A stretch of 64,000 bases of DNA from Corynebacterium senegalense (GTDB lineage Bacteria; Actinomycetota; Actinomycetes; Mycobacteriales; Mycobacteriaceae). This document shows, in pieces, positions 17,942 through 27,245 of this stretch; position 1 is the stretch's first letter, and every line of letters begins with the position of its first letter. Location of the stretch: the NCBI RefSeq assembly GCF_900411315.1, contig NZ_LS990887.1:1419711-1483710 (forward strand), read 5' to 3'. Both the position numbers and the translations under genes were made by a program. The notes below the pieces were generated by a model, which had not been told where the DNA came from, searched no databases, and saw only the letters and a list, made by a program, of their open reading frames with translations.

Positions 17942-17998
17942 TCTCGCTGAGCAGCAGGAATATTACTGGTCTCCATGATTCAGATTCAACTCCTGTTG
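17942..17998 (-). promoter_or_regulatory. CRISPR leader
   Basis: Only 57 bases lie between the cas2 stop and the first repeat. This segment is more A/T-rich than its surroundings (GACCAGTAATATTCCTGCTG on the minus strand). As the leader-side flank it should contain the integration-directing sequence; the array promoter may lie partly inside the end of cas2. Confidence 0.6.
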
Positions 17999-18343
17999 TT
18001 AGCGGCCGTAGTACTTTCGTCGTTGTTGCCGTGCCCGGCTCCATCCAGTTCGCCGACCAGCTTGAGCAGATTTGTTCCTGCGGATCATAAGTGTGACCCC
18101 GTCGAAGTCGGTTGGCTCCCATTGGTGCCGGTGGGTGCGAAATTGCATGCCCTGCTCACAGTCTGAACTGTGCACCAGCAGCGCCTGCCCGTCTTTGCAG
18201 AGTTCGACTGTCCTTTCCCAGAGGAGGTCGCGGATCCGTGCTGTCGGGTTCCCCACGAAAGTGCCGGGTGCGATCTCCAGCAACCATTTCGTAAGATCGC
18301 CCCGCAGACCAGCGGGACATGCTGTGACTACGAGAACGATCAC
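17999..18343 (-). CDS. cas2: Cas2, subtype I-E
   Basis: The 114-residue protein begins VIVLVVTACPAGLRGDLTKW at GTG 18343, the usual Cas2e start. It continues with LEIAPGTFVGNPTARIRDLLWERT, QALLVHSSDCEQGMQF and RTHRHQWEPTDFDGVTL, all typical of the I-E form, which bridges two Cas1 dimers in spacer integration. The longer frame back to 18403 runs into cas1 and is rejected. The start overlaps the cas1 stop as GTGA, so the two are translationally coupled. The C-terminal tail (AGRRTGWSRARQQRRKYYGR) is basic and a little longer than usual. Confidence 0.93.
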   Translation of the reverse strand: MIVLVVTACPAGLRGDLTKWLLEIAPGTFVGNPTARIRDLLWERTVELCKDGQALLVHSSDCEQGMQFRTHRHQWEPTDFDGVTLMIRRNKSAQAGRRTGWSRARQQRRKYYGR

Positions 18344-19277
18344 GGCGCGGCCGTTTCTTCGGCCCAGTTGACACCGGATGCGATTACTTCGAGTTCGCTC
18401 CATAGCATCAGTTCCGCGTCTGAGTAAAGCTCGTGTTCGGGGACGTCCATCAGATATTTGAGGTCTCCCACCATGCGCTGCATTAATCGCTTTTCGACGA
18501 CCAAGTTCCGCACTTTACGACGCACCTCCACGTTCGGGTTTCCCGTCGCCTCCGCGACCGCGTCGAACGCGGCAGGGATGGCGATTTCTGCCTTGTAAAT
18601 GTCTGCGATGTCGTAGACGAATGCCCTGTCGGTCCCGGTGTGGATGATTCCGAGTGCAGGAACGAACCCGAGGCCAGCCACAACTGCATGCGCGATTCCG
18701 TACAGGGCGGCGCTGGCAGCGGTGAGAGCTTGGTTAATGGGCGTGGACGATTCGAAGTCGTTGGGGTCGTACTCCGCCTATCCCAGTACACGCCAGTGCG
18801 TGCCGCCTCAGCGGCATAGACCTTCTTCATTCGTGCGCCCTCACGCCCGCGCAGCTGGGCCATCGTCAGCTGAGATACGTCTTCTCCGGGGAAGCGGAGA
18901 CTGTACATTTTTCGCGCGCAGTTGAGCCGCTTTCGCTGGTGGGTGACAACCGCCGCCTGGATCTCTGCCATGCGCGAGGATTTGGCCGGGGGTCTGCCGC
19001 TGGCGTAGTACCGCACGCCCCTCTCCCCCACCCACACTGTGCTGACACCGGCGTCGCCGAGTAGGGCCATGGCCGCGTAGGTAATTCTGGTGCCCGGCCC
19101 CAGGAGAAGTGCCGCCAGCATGGTGGCTGGAACGTGAGCGGTACCGCGTTGATCAGTGATCGTCAAAGCATTCCCGTCACGGTTGACTACCGCTCGTTCC
19201 ACGTAGAGGAACGAGAGGCGGTCACTGAGACGCGCCAGAGCTTGCCGGGTGATGGGTACCTCGCTGGGAGTAGACAT
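18340..19277 (-). pseudogene. cas1: cas1 (subtype I-E) with an apparent 1-nt frameshift
   Basis: From ATG 19277 the frame encodes the N-terminal Cas1e half (MSTPSEVPITRQALARLSDR to RTGVYWDRR, about 167 residues). Near 18775 it shifts, and the rest lies in another frame: EYDPNDFESSTPINQ, then GLGFVPALGIIHTGTDRAFV and YDIADIYKAE, to the stop at 18340. One missing base at GATAGGCGGAGTAC explains it; restoring it gives DRR(E)YDPNDF and about 312 residues, the normal length. The catalytic Glu (around REGARMKK) is in the first frame and the His and Asp residues in the second, so a real shift would abolish integrase activity. A sequencing error in GC-rich DNA is the simplest alternative. Start and stop spacing to cas6e and cas2 is intact. 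Confidence 0.9.
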
Positions 19278-19279
19278 CG

Positions 19280-19972
19280 CTAACCGATTCTCGCCAGAGT
19301 GAGCATTCCACAGCCGTACCCGCGGGCGCGGCCGATGCCGAGTGTGAGCGACCGCCGGAGTGCGTCGGGATCTGTCACCTCCAGGGTTCCCGCGAAGCGT
19401 GCCTTCGCAATTCGTACGGGGCGTTGGCTGCCACCGCGACGGAAAGTGTCCGTCCATCGCTCGAGAACTTGAGGTTCGTCGTGCGCGGACCATCGAGATC
19501 GCTCCGCGTCACTGGTTGTGTCATCGATGCGGGGTGCGAGTGCAAAGCCTGAGGTCTCGGCTTTCTTGTACAACCACGAAATCTGGTGGGCTATGGAGAC
19601 GTGGGCCTTCACTTTCCCCCTCTCCCCCTTCTTCCATTCCGAATAGGTCGGGTTGGCCACCATTTCGAAGTGCCAGCGCTGACCGCGCATAAGGGTGTTC
19701 AGGAACCGGTCGTAGTCCGCTGACTGTGCTGGGCGGGACTCCCACCCAGCCTGGTCGACCACGTGCTGGCACGTGGGCTTTTCGGGGCCGGCAATGTAGA
19801 GAATTGTCTCCTGGTCGCGCGTGTCCACACGCCACAGGACGCGGGATTCGGATTCGTCGATGTCCGGGGGAAAACAAGCCCGCACCGCTGCGTGCATTGA
19901 CTGGGGGTCAGTGATCAGCTTTCTGCCGCCGCGGGTTCGCGGGTTGAGCAGGATCTTTGTCAGAGTGGTCAT
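19280..19972 (-). CDS. cas6e: Cas6e (CasE) pre-crRNA endoribonuclease
   Basis: The 230-residue protein begins MTTLTKILLNPRTRGGRKLI. It has the N-terminal DPQSMHAAVRACFP segment, in which His28 corresponds to the active-site region, and the C-terminal glycine-rich loop LGIGRARGYGCGMLTLARIG that contacts the repeat stem. It cuts the array transcript at each repeat hairpin and stays bound as a Cascade subunit. Its start overlaps the cas5 stop by four bases (ATGA) and its stop is two bases before cas1. The internal KKGERGKVKAHVSIAH segment is typical of actinobacterial members. Confidence 0.93.
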   Translation of the reverse strand: MTTLTKILLNPRTRGGRKLITDPQSMHAAVRACFPPDIDESESRVLWRVDTRDQETILYIAGPEKPTCQHVVDQAGWESRPAQSADYDRFLNTLMRGQRWHFEMVANPTYSEWKKGERGKVKAHVSIAHQISWLYKKAETSGFALAPRIDDTTSDAERSRWSAHDEPQVLERWTDTFRRGGSQRPVRIAKARFAGTLEVTDPDALRRSLTLGIGRARGYGCGMLTLARIG

Positions 19973-20691
19973 GCTCTCACCACCGTGTCGAAAAAGATGT
20001 CGCCGTGAGACTCCATGGCTCGGCCGTCGGGATTGTCCATCTCAAGGTCATCTGCTCTGACAACATCGCGCCACCCGTACTTGCGGTGTTCGGGGTTGAA
20101 AGACACCGGTACGTCCTGGCGCGGGACGGCCCCAGGTTCATTCGGTTGCGCATCGCGGTAGATCGCGAGACTGACTGTCGTCGGGCACTCTGCCTTATGA
20201 GCCTCAGAGGCGTACCACGTCGAGTGCCCGCGGAGCGCCTCTTCAGCGGGCGCATCAACAACGCCGATCACAAGACCAGGGTGGACGGGACAGGAGCGAC
20301 GCCCCATAAACAAGGGGAACGCGGGATTTCGCAGTGCGGTGGCAAATCCCTCGAGCAGTCCGCGGCTGTCGGCCTCCAGGGCGACAACGAAGGCTGCGTC
20401 GGACAGAAAGTACCTGGTCACCAGCTGGGCGGACGCTTTCGGATCTTTCTGCCAGCGTTGTGCAGTCTGGTAGTCACGCAGCAGACTGCCGGATTGGTCG
20501 ACGCGGACCGCCATGCTGAGCGCCGCGAGGTCTTCCACAGGGTCTGTGCGCCGCCTGCCCTGCGCGGCGGCGATGAGTCCCACTACACCGGATTTGGTCG
20601 GAGTGGTTGCGGTGGCGCGGGTTTTGAATCGGGACTCGTCTCCCCACGACTGCAGGGGCCCTTTCAGAAGCAGCAGGAGTGAATGGGTCAT
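19969..20691 (-). CDS. cas5e: Cas5e (CasD) Cascade subunit
   Basis: The 240-residue protein begins MTHSLLLLLKGPLQSWGDES, the hallmark start of Cas5e, with the FKTRATATTPTKSGVVGLIA segment next. It also has RDYQTAQRW, the LSDAAFVVALEA strand and FMGRRSCPVHPGLV. In Cascade it binds the 5' handle of the crRNA and contacts Cas8e and Cas7. The start codon shares one base with the cas7 stop (TAATG), and the end overlaps cas6e, so the run is one tightly coupled operon. Confidence 0.94.
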   Translation of the reverse strand: MTHSLLLLLKGPLQSWGDESRFKTRATATTPTKSGVVGLIAAAQGRRRTDPVEDLAALSMAVRVDQSGSLLRDYQTAQRWQKDPKASAQLVTRYFLSDAAFVVALEADSRGLLEGFATALRNPAFPLFMGRRSCPVHPGLVIGVVDAPAEEALRGHSTWYASEAHKAECPTTVSLAIYRDAQPNEPGAVPRQDVPVSFNPEHRKYGWRDVVRADDLEMDNPDGRAMESHGDIFFDTVVRA

Positions 20692-21824
20692 TAGCTATCA
20701 CCCAGCGCACGATCCAGCTCGGCACCAATCTTTTCTGTCAGGGTAGGCAGAGTGACCGTTTCGGCGAGGCCATCGAAGGACGACGCAAGTCCACCCAGGG
20801 CCATGACAAACGACGCGACGGGTTTGAATCCGTAGACTTCTTCGACGTCTCGGGCTTCTTGGGCGAGGCGGCGCGCCGCGACGGTGCGTCGATCCTCGGT
20901 GTCGGTGGCGTCGACAGGCGTCTCGAACGCGTTAACCAGCGAAACCGGCCGGGTGTCTCGAACCGTGACAAGCAAGAGTTCCGGGAGTGTCTGGTTGGCG
21001 AAAGTGTTGATCTTGCCGGTCGGCATTGACTTGACGAAGGCCTCAATGAAGTGCGGGACCGCCTGCTTCGCCATTTCCGTCGAGCCCAGGTTCTCTGCCA
21101 TCCCCTCCACGTTGACTGTGGCGTAGCGGTACAGGGTCGAGGACATCATCTGCACGGTGCCGATCATTCCGGCACCGGTCTCTTCACCGTCCTCGGCGAG
21201 GTCATCGACGGCGGTGAAGTAATCGAACTCAGGAGCGGAGGCGTGGATCCCCAGCGCGTGTGCCACCTGTACCGCCGCATCCACGTTGTATGCGGCGTCA
21301 TCGGCGACCATGCGACCGAACATCGCCATGTCGACGGAGTGGTCGGTGTCGAGAATGTCCTTCGCTTCGGCCTTTGTCGGTTTCTCGCCATTCCGGGCGA
21401 GCAGTTCCCGAACGGCCCTGTCCACCTGCTGCTGGCTGAGGAAGAGCAGGTAACCGGTCCTCGGGTAGGGCGAAACCTCGGCGCCGTCGGGGTCAGCGTT
21501 CTTGGAGGGCTTCTCGAGGGCTGTCTTGATTCCCGCGGCTTTGAACAGCGACTCGGTCCGTGCGATCGCCTCAGCCTGCTCGAGGCCTTCCTCCTCCAAT
21601 CGCTGCGCGATCTTCTCGGGAAGTCGGCGCGACCGATCCCCGATGGTCTCAGAGTCGAAGTTGTCCTCGAAGTAGTCACGGATGGCGCGCTTCCACGACT
21701 GGGAGGAGACGCGTTGGCGTGGCACTCCGCCGAAGATCGCCGACTTCGGGGCTCCGGTGTCATCACGGTTGATCAGCGAGGGAGGGACGGTCTGGAGGGC
21801 GTGGATATCGATGATGAGAGACAT
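20691..21824 (-). CDS. cas7e: Cas7e (CasC) Cascade backbone subunit
   Basis: The 377-residue protein begins MSLIIDIHALQTVPPSLINR and continues with GVPRQRVSSQSWKRAIRDYF, standard for Cas7e. Near the middle are DMAMFGRMVADDA and AVQVAHALGIHAS, and towards the end VTVRDTRPVSLVNAFETPV. Six copies of this subunit form the filament that holds the crRNA spacer. AGGAAAG precedes the start. Twenty-two bases separate it from cse2. Length is normal. Confidence 0.95.
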   Translation of the reverse strand: MSLIIDIHALQTVPPSLINRDDTGAPKSAIFGGVPRQRVSSQSWKRAIRDYFEDNFDSETIGDRSRRLPEKIAQRLEEEGLEQAEAIARTESLFKAAGIKTALEKPSKNADPDGAEVSPYPRTGYLLFLSQQQVDRAVRELLARNGEKPTKAEAKDILDTDHSVDMAMFGRMVADDAAYNVDAAVQVAHALGIHASAPEFDYFTAVDDLAEDGEETGAGMIGTVQMMSSTLYRYATVNVEGMAENLGSTEMAKQAVPHFIEAFVKSMPTGKINTFANQTLPELLLVTVRDTRPVSLVNAFETPVDATDTEDRRTVAARRLAQEARDVEEVYGFKPVASFVMALGGLASSFDGLAETVTLPTLTEKIGAELDRALGDS

Positions 21825-21846
21825 GGTCTTTCCTTTCTACGAAGAG

Positions 21847-22494
21847 TTAGTTGGGGGTGTCCGTCGTGTGTTCCTGGGCTGCCCTGTATGCACCGCGCGC
21901 GAAGTCGCGGCCCCAACGGAGCAATACACCGTTCCGTTTCGCCGGGTAATCGAGAGCCCGCAGGTCGGAGGCGAAACGGCCGTAATCAAACGCAATACCC
22001 TGGGACCGGAGAAGGGAGACGAGGGAGCGGAGGTGAGTGATCCGGGAGACTTCGTCGCCCGCTGCCTGCATGGCGTCGAAGCGAGGCTTGATCGAGCGGG
22101 ACGTGCTGTTGGCGAACAGCTTTCCGCAGGCCACGGCGAACGAAGTACCAGTTTCATGCATAGGTTTCGTTGCACTCTGCATGTGTAAGCCGAACAGAGA
22201 CAGAGCGTGGAACGCTGCTCGCTCGGAGGGGGAAGGCTCTTGCCCGCGGCCCAGCTCTTGTTCGTTGAGCGGGGGCTGCATCAGCATCAGGATGTGTTCG
22301 AGCGCGATTGGCGATGTTGCGACATCAAAGGACGAGAATTTTCGGAGCTCAGCCAGATGCGCGCGCGCCTCAGCGCCCGCGGGTGTGTGACTGCGATCCA
22401 GGTAGTTGTGCTGCAGGCGGTTGGCCGTCGCGCCGACACATGACATCAAACCCGCATGCGGTGCGGGCCCGTTCACGTTGGGCGATGAAGACAT
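21847..22494 (-). CDS. cse2: Cse2 (CasB) Cascade small subunit
   Basis: The 215-residue protein carries the typical core: RAHLAELRKFSSFD, then ERAAFHALSLFGLHMQSATK, then FDAMQAAGDEVSRITHLRSL and IAFDYGRFASDLRALDYPAK ending in LLRWGRDFARGAYR. Cse2 forms the dimer on the inner face of Cascade that stabilises the R-loop. The start codon overlaps the cse1 stop by one base. Confidence 0.93.
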   Translation of the reverse strand: MSSSPNVNGPAPHAGLMSCVGATANRLQHNYLDRSHTPAGAEARAHLAELRKFSSFDVATSPIALEHILMLMQPPLNEQELGRGQEPSPSERAAFHALSLFGLHMQSATKPMHETGTSFAVACGKLFANSTSRSIKPRFDAMQAAGDEVSRITHLRSLVSLLRSQGIAFDYGRFASDLRALDYPAKRNGVLLRWGRDFARGAYRAAQEHTTDTPN

Positions 22495-24182
22495 CAGGAC
22501 TTTCTCCTCTCTTGGGGTGCTGCCTTTCTTTCCGTGAGGGGCAGGTTCTTATTGATCTTGAACTCGAGCTGCCGGTAGAGCGTGCCGGCTGTGACGAGGC
22601 GTCCCCCGTCCTCACCACCGTCGAGACGGCCGATCAGAGCCTTCGGTCCCGCGCCTCGAACCAGTTCGTCAGCGATGGCGAAAACGCTTCGGCGCACAGT
22701 GTGTTGCCACACAGACGCATGCTCCCCCGGGTCACCGGTTTCAACTTGACGAATCCACGCGATGAACTTGGGCTCCAACAATGTGTAAAGTCGATCCGCT
22801 GCGTCGCTCCCGAATTCGTAAGCGCCACCGGCCGCGACGTGGAGCTGGCCCGCAAACCACCCCAGCGAGGTTGCCGCTCCAGCGGTAGCGCTGGCCGCGT
22901 CGCGTACATCTTGACGCAGTTCGTCACTGACCTCGTCGGAGCGCAGGATGTGGAGTGGGATCCCTATCTCCGCCTTCGTGGTGGTCGCGACCGAGGACGC
23001 TTGGGCGCCATATTCCATCGAGACGAGACTGACATCAAGGACGCCGTCGATGACTCCGTAGGCGGAAAGCTCGGCGAGGTGAGACAGGGTGCCGGGGCGG
23101 ATGGGCGCCCGCGTCTTCTCGCTGAACCCCTGGTCGCTCTCCGTGACAATGAGTGCATCGAGGGCACGCCACATGGTGCGATTCGTGTCGTACGGCAGTG
23201 GGTAATAAGCGAGGACACCCTTCTTCGTCTGGTTTGGGCTGAACCTGTAGGGGGTCATCGGGTCGTCGAGAACGTTCTTCCCCGCGTCGGGTATGCGGTC
23301 GCCGTTGCTGACCAGCACGCCTGTCGCCTTGTCACCTTCGAAGAAGAGACGGATCCGTCGAGATTGCCAGGTCGCCAGATCGACCGCCCCGGTCGGCTGG
23401 GGATCACCGACCGAACGCTGTGCAGCGGTGTCCGGCTCACGTTCCCAGGGTGGGGCATCGTCCTGCCCGGAGGCCGAGAGTGCGGAAGGCGTGGAGTTGA
23501 GAACAAGGGTCTCGAGGAGAGTCTCGCCGCGCACGACGGTACCTCCCGTCATCCCTGTCCATCCGGTTCCGATCGGGTAGCCTTTGCCACCTTTCACACG
23601 CGGATCACCGAGGGCACCTGACTTGATTCCCGAGTAGTCGTACGCTTGCGCGTGCACGAGCCAGCGTGCTGCTTCTCCCAGGCTGAGCTCTTCTCTACCC
23701 CGTGCGGTGCGCATGGTGAAATACTCGTGCTCGGCCTCCGGGATGATACGCGAGATCTCCGAGTGGCTGCCTGTTGCGGTGTGGAGATCCGCAACCTGCA
23801 TGAAGGGCGCTTCAGAGTGGAGGAGGTCGAAGCGATCAACCACCTTGTCGAGATAGCGGAGGACGACATCGTCGCGGTTTGTCGCGCGTGCGTTCTCCAG
23901 TGCGCAGCGGAACCACTCGGGCCAGGAAAAACTCTCTTTCGCCCGTCGGCCGGTGGCATGTGTGGCGATGTCGAGCTGGTGGGCGCGCCAGAATATCGCC
24001 AGCAGCAGGCGCAGGACGGCGTAGTCCTGGGTGGGCGCATCTCCGACGATCTTGAGCGGAACCGTACTTCCATCGAATATCTGGCGAATGCTCAATGACG
24101 CGGGGCCGTTTCGGGTCTGGCACAGTATCCACGGTTCGTCGACAAGGTTGAACGACGGAGCCTCTGCACCGGGGTCACTCAT
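22494..24182 (-). CDS. cse1: Cse1 (Cas8e, CasA) Cascade large subunit
   Basis: The 562-residue protein begins MSDPGAEAPSFNLVDEPWIL, the conserved Cse1 opening. It continues with RQIFDGS, QDYAVLRLLLAIFWRAH and the GGKGYPIGTGWTGMTGGTVV segment; this family recognises the PAM and recruits Cas3. ATG 24182 is chosen over an earlier frame to 24242 because AAAGGAG ends about seven bases upstream of it. The gene is 86 bases downstream of cas3 and begins the Cascade part of the operon. Confidence 0.94.
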   Translation of the reverse strand: MSDPGAEAPSFNLVDEPWILCQTRNGPASLSIRQIFDGSTVPLKIVGDAPTQDYAVLRLLLAIFWRAHQLDIATHATGRRAKESFSWPEWFRCALENARATNRDDVVLRYLDKVVDRFDLLHSEAPFMQVADLHTATGSHSEISRIIPEAEHEYFTMRTARGREELSLGEAARWLVHAQAYDYSGIKSGALGDPRVKGGKGYPIGTGWTGMTGGTVVRGETLLETLVLNSTPSALSASGQDDAPPWEREPDTAAQRSVGDPQPTGAVDLATWQSRRIRLFFEGDKATGVLVSNGDRIPDAGKNVLDDPMTPYRFSPNQTKKGVLAYYPLPYDTNRTMWRALDALIVTESDQGFSEKTRAPIRPGTLSHLAELSAYGVIDGVLDVSLVSMEYGAQASSVATTTKAEIGIPLHILRSDEVSDELRQDVRDAASATAGAATSLGWFAGQLHVAAGGAYEFGSDAADRLYTLLEPKFIAWIRQVETGDPGEHASVWQHTVRRSVFAIADELVRGAGPKALIGRLDGGEDGGRLVTAGTLYRQLEFKINKNLPLTERKAAPQERRKS

Positions 24183-24268
24183 GATCATCTCCTTTCCGGA
24201 ATCGTTGGGGTCAAAGCAAGAAGCACCTGGAGAACACACCATCCTGGTGCTGCAAACCTGAAGTTAGC

Positions 24269-27076
24269 TCACGGTGGGGACACGTGAGCCGCCTTTTCGA
24301 ATCGGGATTCGAGGCCGAGCTCAGAGCTGTAGCGCACTCTGGCGGGGCCGAGGTCGAGAGTCCCGTCTGCTTCGAGCGGAAGCGCGAGTTGCCCCTTGAG
24401 AAGGAAATGTTGCTGCCAGTGAGATGGTGTTGACTGCTCCAGGGTGCTCACGACCTCCTCGAAATCTCGATTTCGGCGGGTCATTCTGGCTGGTAGGCGA
24501 ACTGTGCTGGATGCGAGGCGAAATGCTTGGGCGTAGGTTAGCTCTCCGGCCTTTGTGAGCTCATAGTCCGCACCGAGGGGCTTGTACCCATTCTCAGAGC
24601 AGATAATGGGGATGACCTCCACGGTCGGTTCCGCGTCGCGAACCTGCGCTGCCCCACGTTCCTCGTCGGAGAGAGCGATGGATGCCCCCGCGCATTCCGC
24701 GAACAGGTTTGCCAAGGGCTGCATCTGGAAAGGACTAGGTATACGGAACGTCGAAGAGCGCCGTCGAGCACTTTCGGCCCGTTCCTTTTCCTCCCTCCGC
24801 GCATCCCCCCATGTGTCCTCCCAACCAGCGGGAGCGTCCTGCTCCTCTGCATAGACTGCTTGCACAAGTTCGGCGACATCGTCCGGACGGCGGAACGTAC
24901 TGGGGAGGTGGTGAAGCGTGGACATCAGGAGGTAGCGGCCGTAGATCGCCTCTGCACCACTGTCGAATTCCGGTACCGGCCCCCTCTCGAGGATGCCGCG
25001 CACGTACACCTGGGGGTCACGCAGCTTCGTCGGTCTGTCACTGTCAGGACGTTGATGCCGGTGGATGCGGCCCGCTCGCTGGATGAGAAGATCCATTGGG
25101 GCAATGTCGGTGATGAGCACGTCGGCATCGATATCCAGGCTTTGCTCCGCAACCTGAGTGGCTACCACCACCAGGCGCTCCGGGCGCCCCGCCCCGCAGT
25201 GCGAGGTCGGTCCAAGCTTGTCCCGAAGTGCGTCTTCCCGCTGTGCTCGTTCCCACGCCATGAATCCTGCATGGTGGAGCTCGGCTTCCCCTGGAAACAC
25301 TTCGGTCACCGCGAGGAAAGTGTCCTGGGCTCGTGCGATGGTGTTGCAGATGACCAACGCACACCCGCCCTCGGTAAGGAGGTCGGTCAGCGTCCTATTC
25401 AGGGTTGTGAGGTCGTCGTCAAGCGTGCGGACGCTGGTAACTAGATCCGTCGGCGAAGGCAGGGGCTCGATATAGCTGGCGCTCGACTCATTGGCCACGG
25501 TGATAAGCGGGTAAGCATCGCTCGATTCGGAGGGGGCCGCGCCCGTGTAAGCCTCGATCAATGCTTCTCGACGCCCTTTCGGTAACGTCGCGGACATCAT
25601 GATCACGCTCACTCCGTAGTACGCGAGCCACTCGAGGGTGGTTTCGAGGTACTCGGAGGTATAGGTGTCGAAGCTGTGCACTTCGTCGAAGATGACGATT
25701 TTTCCCGCGAGTGCGACGTGCCGAAGCATCGAGTAGCGTTGTTGAAGAGCCATCATAAGCACCTGGTCAACGGTGCCTACGACGATGTTGGACAGCATCC
25801 CCCGGCGGCGTCCAGTCATCCATGAACTGGCCACCACTGTGCCAGCGCCTCCGGGACGGTCGGGCTCGATCCCACGGACGCGCAGCTGCTGGTAGGGCTG
25901 CGAAAGCTGGTTCTTGGAATGCGCCAAATACAGCGATGCGACGGATTGTGCTTCTGCGGTTCGGGCCGCCCATTGCATTGTCCGCTCCAGCAAACCGTTC
26001 GCGGTGGCCATTGTGGGCGCGGCGAAGTAGATACCCTGTGCTTCTGTCTTTCGGCCGATCACCTGGGCTGCCGCGAGGGCGGCCTCCGTCTTCCCGAGGC
26101 CTGTCCCGGCTTCGAGGATGAGGAGCGTGGGTTCACCGATCGAATCGGCCGCCTCCACCATGGAACGCTGGATAGCTCGAGGCCCGAACTCTTCAGGCCA
26201 GCCGAAGGAATGACGGAAGAAAGCTTCGATGTTCTCCACTTGCGCGGTGGGTGTCCACGGTGCCGTGAGGTCGGTGGCCTCCATCCCGCTGATGAGGCGT
26301 TGGCGCTGCGAGCCTTCAACGCTCATCGGGAACGCTTCAGGGTTGGAGGCTATCCAGTCCGACAAGACAACGATCCCGGTGAGAACTTGCAGGGATCCTG
26401 CGGAGGGCGCCGGGCGGAAGCGAAGAGCCTCCAGGGCGGGGAGAACGGCGGTGAGTTCAGCCATCGCGTCGAGCAATTCCTGATGAATGGATGACCACTG
26501 ATCTTCGTAGCCGTTGAGAATTGTCTTGACCGGTTTGTAGTCTCCGAGGGGCGAGGCAATACCGTGGTGCGCCCCGGCTACCTCTGAAAGGTGGAGAGCA
26601 ACGGGGCCGGGTAGCCCTCTACTCTCGAGCCAACACTGGATGATTGCAGCTGAAACAACTCCATGAGGCATCTTGTGTTCCAGCTCCCGGTGGTCTCGGG
26701 TGCGCGGAATGCCCGCGTCATCAAGGTTGGTCACAAGATAAGAAAACTCAGTTTGATCCTCGACCTGGGTCTGGAATGTCTTGCAGGCTTTCCCGATGTC
26801 GTGAGTCCCGGCTAGCCAGAGAATGAGGGAGCGCAATCCCTCTTCTCCCACCCCAAGCCGAATCGCCAATGATTCTTTTACCGGCTCCGCGAGCCACGAG
26901 TCGTACACCGCAGCGGCTACGCATGCCGTGTCGACCAGGTGCTGCGGCAGGGGGAGAAAACCTGACTCGTCTCCGGATTTTGCCCACAGGCTCCGCGCTT
27001 CCGAACTGCGCTTGCTCGCCCACCCGTCGGCTGCCTCGGCGAAACAAAGCGCGCGGTGGGGGACGGGTCCTGCCAC
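24269..27076 (-). CDS. cas3: Cas3 nuclease-helicase (HD + SF2 helicase)
   Basis: The 935-residue protein has an N-terminal HD nuclease domain: His46 in LPQHLVDTA, THDIGKA at 91-97, GAHHG near 169 and VLSDWIASN near 237. The helicase follows: LEAGTGLGKTEAA (Walker A at 324-330), a DEVHSFD Walker B, SATLP motif III and QRAGRIHRHQRP motif VI. It is recruited by Cascade to a target with a correct PAM and degrades the DNA 3' to 5'. All catalytic motifs appear intact, so interference should work even if cas1 is broken. It is the first gene of the operon; its promoter must lie in 27077-27230. Confidence 0.95.
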   Translation of the reverse strand: MAGPVPHRALCFAEAADGWASKRSSEARSLWAKSGDESGFLPLPQHLVDTACVAAAVYDSWLAEPVKESLAIRLGVGEEGLRSLILWLAGTHDIGKACKTFQTQVEDQTEFSYLVTNLDDAGIPRTRDHRELEHKMPHGVVSAAIIQCWLESRGLPGPVALHLSEVAGAHHGIASPLGDYKPVKTILNGYEDQWSSIHQELLDAMAELTAVLPALEALRFRPAPSAGSLQVLTGIVVLSDWIASNPEAFPMSVEGSQRQRLISGMEATDLTAPWTPTAQVENIEAFFRHSFGWPEEFGPRAIQRSMVEAADSIGEPTLLILEAGTGLGKTEAALAAAQVIGRKTEAQGIYFAAPTMATANGLLERTMQWAARTAEAQSVASLYLAHSKNQLSQPYQQLRVRGIEPDRPGGAGTVVASSWMTGRRRGMLSNIVVGTVDQVLMMALQQRYSMLRHVALAGKIVIFDEVHSFDTYTSEYLETTLEWLAYYGVSVIMMSATLPKGRREALIEAYTGAAPSESSDAYPLITVANESSASYIEPLPSPTDLVTSVRTLDDDLTTLNRTLTDLLTEGGCALVICNTIARAQDTFLAVTEVFPGEAELHHAGFMAWERAQREDALRDKLGPTSHCGAGRPERLVVVATQVAEQSLDIDADVLITDIAPMDLLIQRAGRIHRHQRPDSDRPTKLRDPQVYVRGILERGPVPEFDSGAEAIYGRYLLMSTLHHLPSTFRRPDDVAELVQAVYAEEQDAPAGWEDTWGDARREEKERAESARRRSSTFRIPSPFQMQPLANLFAECAGASIALSDEERGAAQVRDAEPTVEVIPIICSENGYKPLGADYELTKAGELTYAQAFRLASSTVRLPARMTRRNRDFEEVVSTLEQSTPSHWQQHFLLKGQLALPLEADGTLDLGPARVRYSSELGLESRFEKAAHVSPP

Positions 27077-27245
27077 GATTGCCTCCTGGTCACACGGTTG
27101 CCTTCATGTTTACCAGTTGCCTCAGAGGTTCAACCGGAATTCGATCTCAGCCTTTTCCACCTGCCTCCGGCGGGGCATGGGCGTGTCCTCGACAGCGCGA
27201 CGCGGATTCGACGTTCAGACGATGTAGAAATTGATGACATTTTGC
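27077..27245 (-). promoter_or_regulatory. upstream region of the cas operon
   Basis: This spacer between cas3 and the Fic-like remnant must hold the cas operon promoter, but no clear -35/-10 pair could be picked. ACAATCGTGGCAGGACCC around the cas3 start gives only a weak ribosome site. Confidence 0.35.

Noticed and set aside
12647..17978. Many open frames rich in HPRLRGEH, SSPPARGA and LIPACAGST
   Set aside because: They are translations of the CRISPR repeat in different frames. The 61-base period rotates the frame and leaves long open stretches; none is a gene.
18340..18681. A separate short gene (GLGFVPALGIIHTGTDRAFV...)
   Set aside because: It is the C-terminal half of Cas1e in the shifted frame and continues directly from the upstream half.
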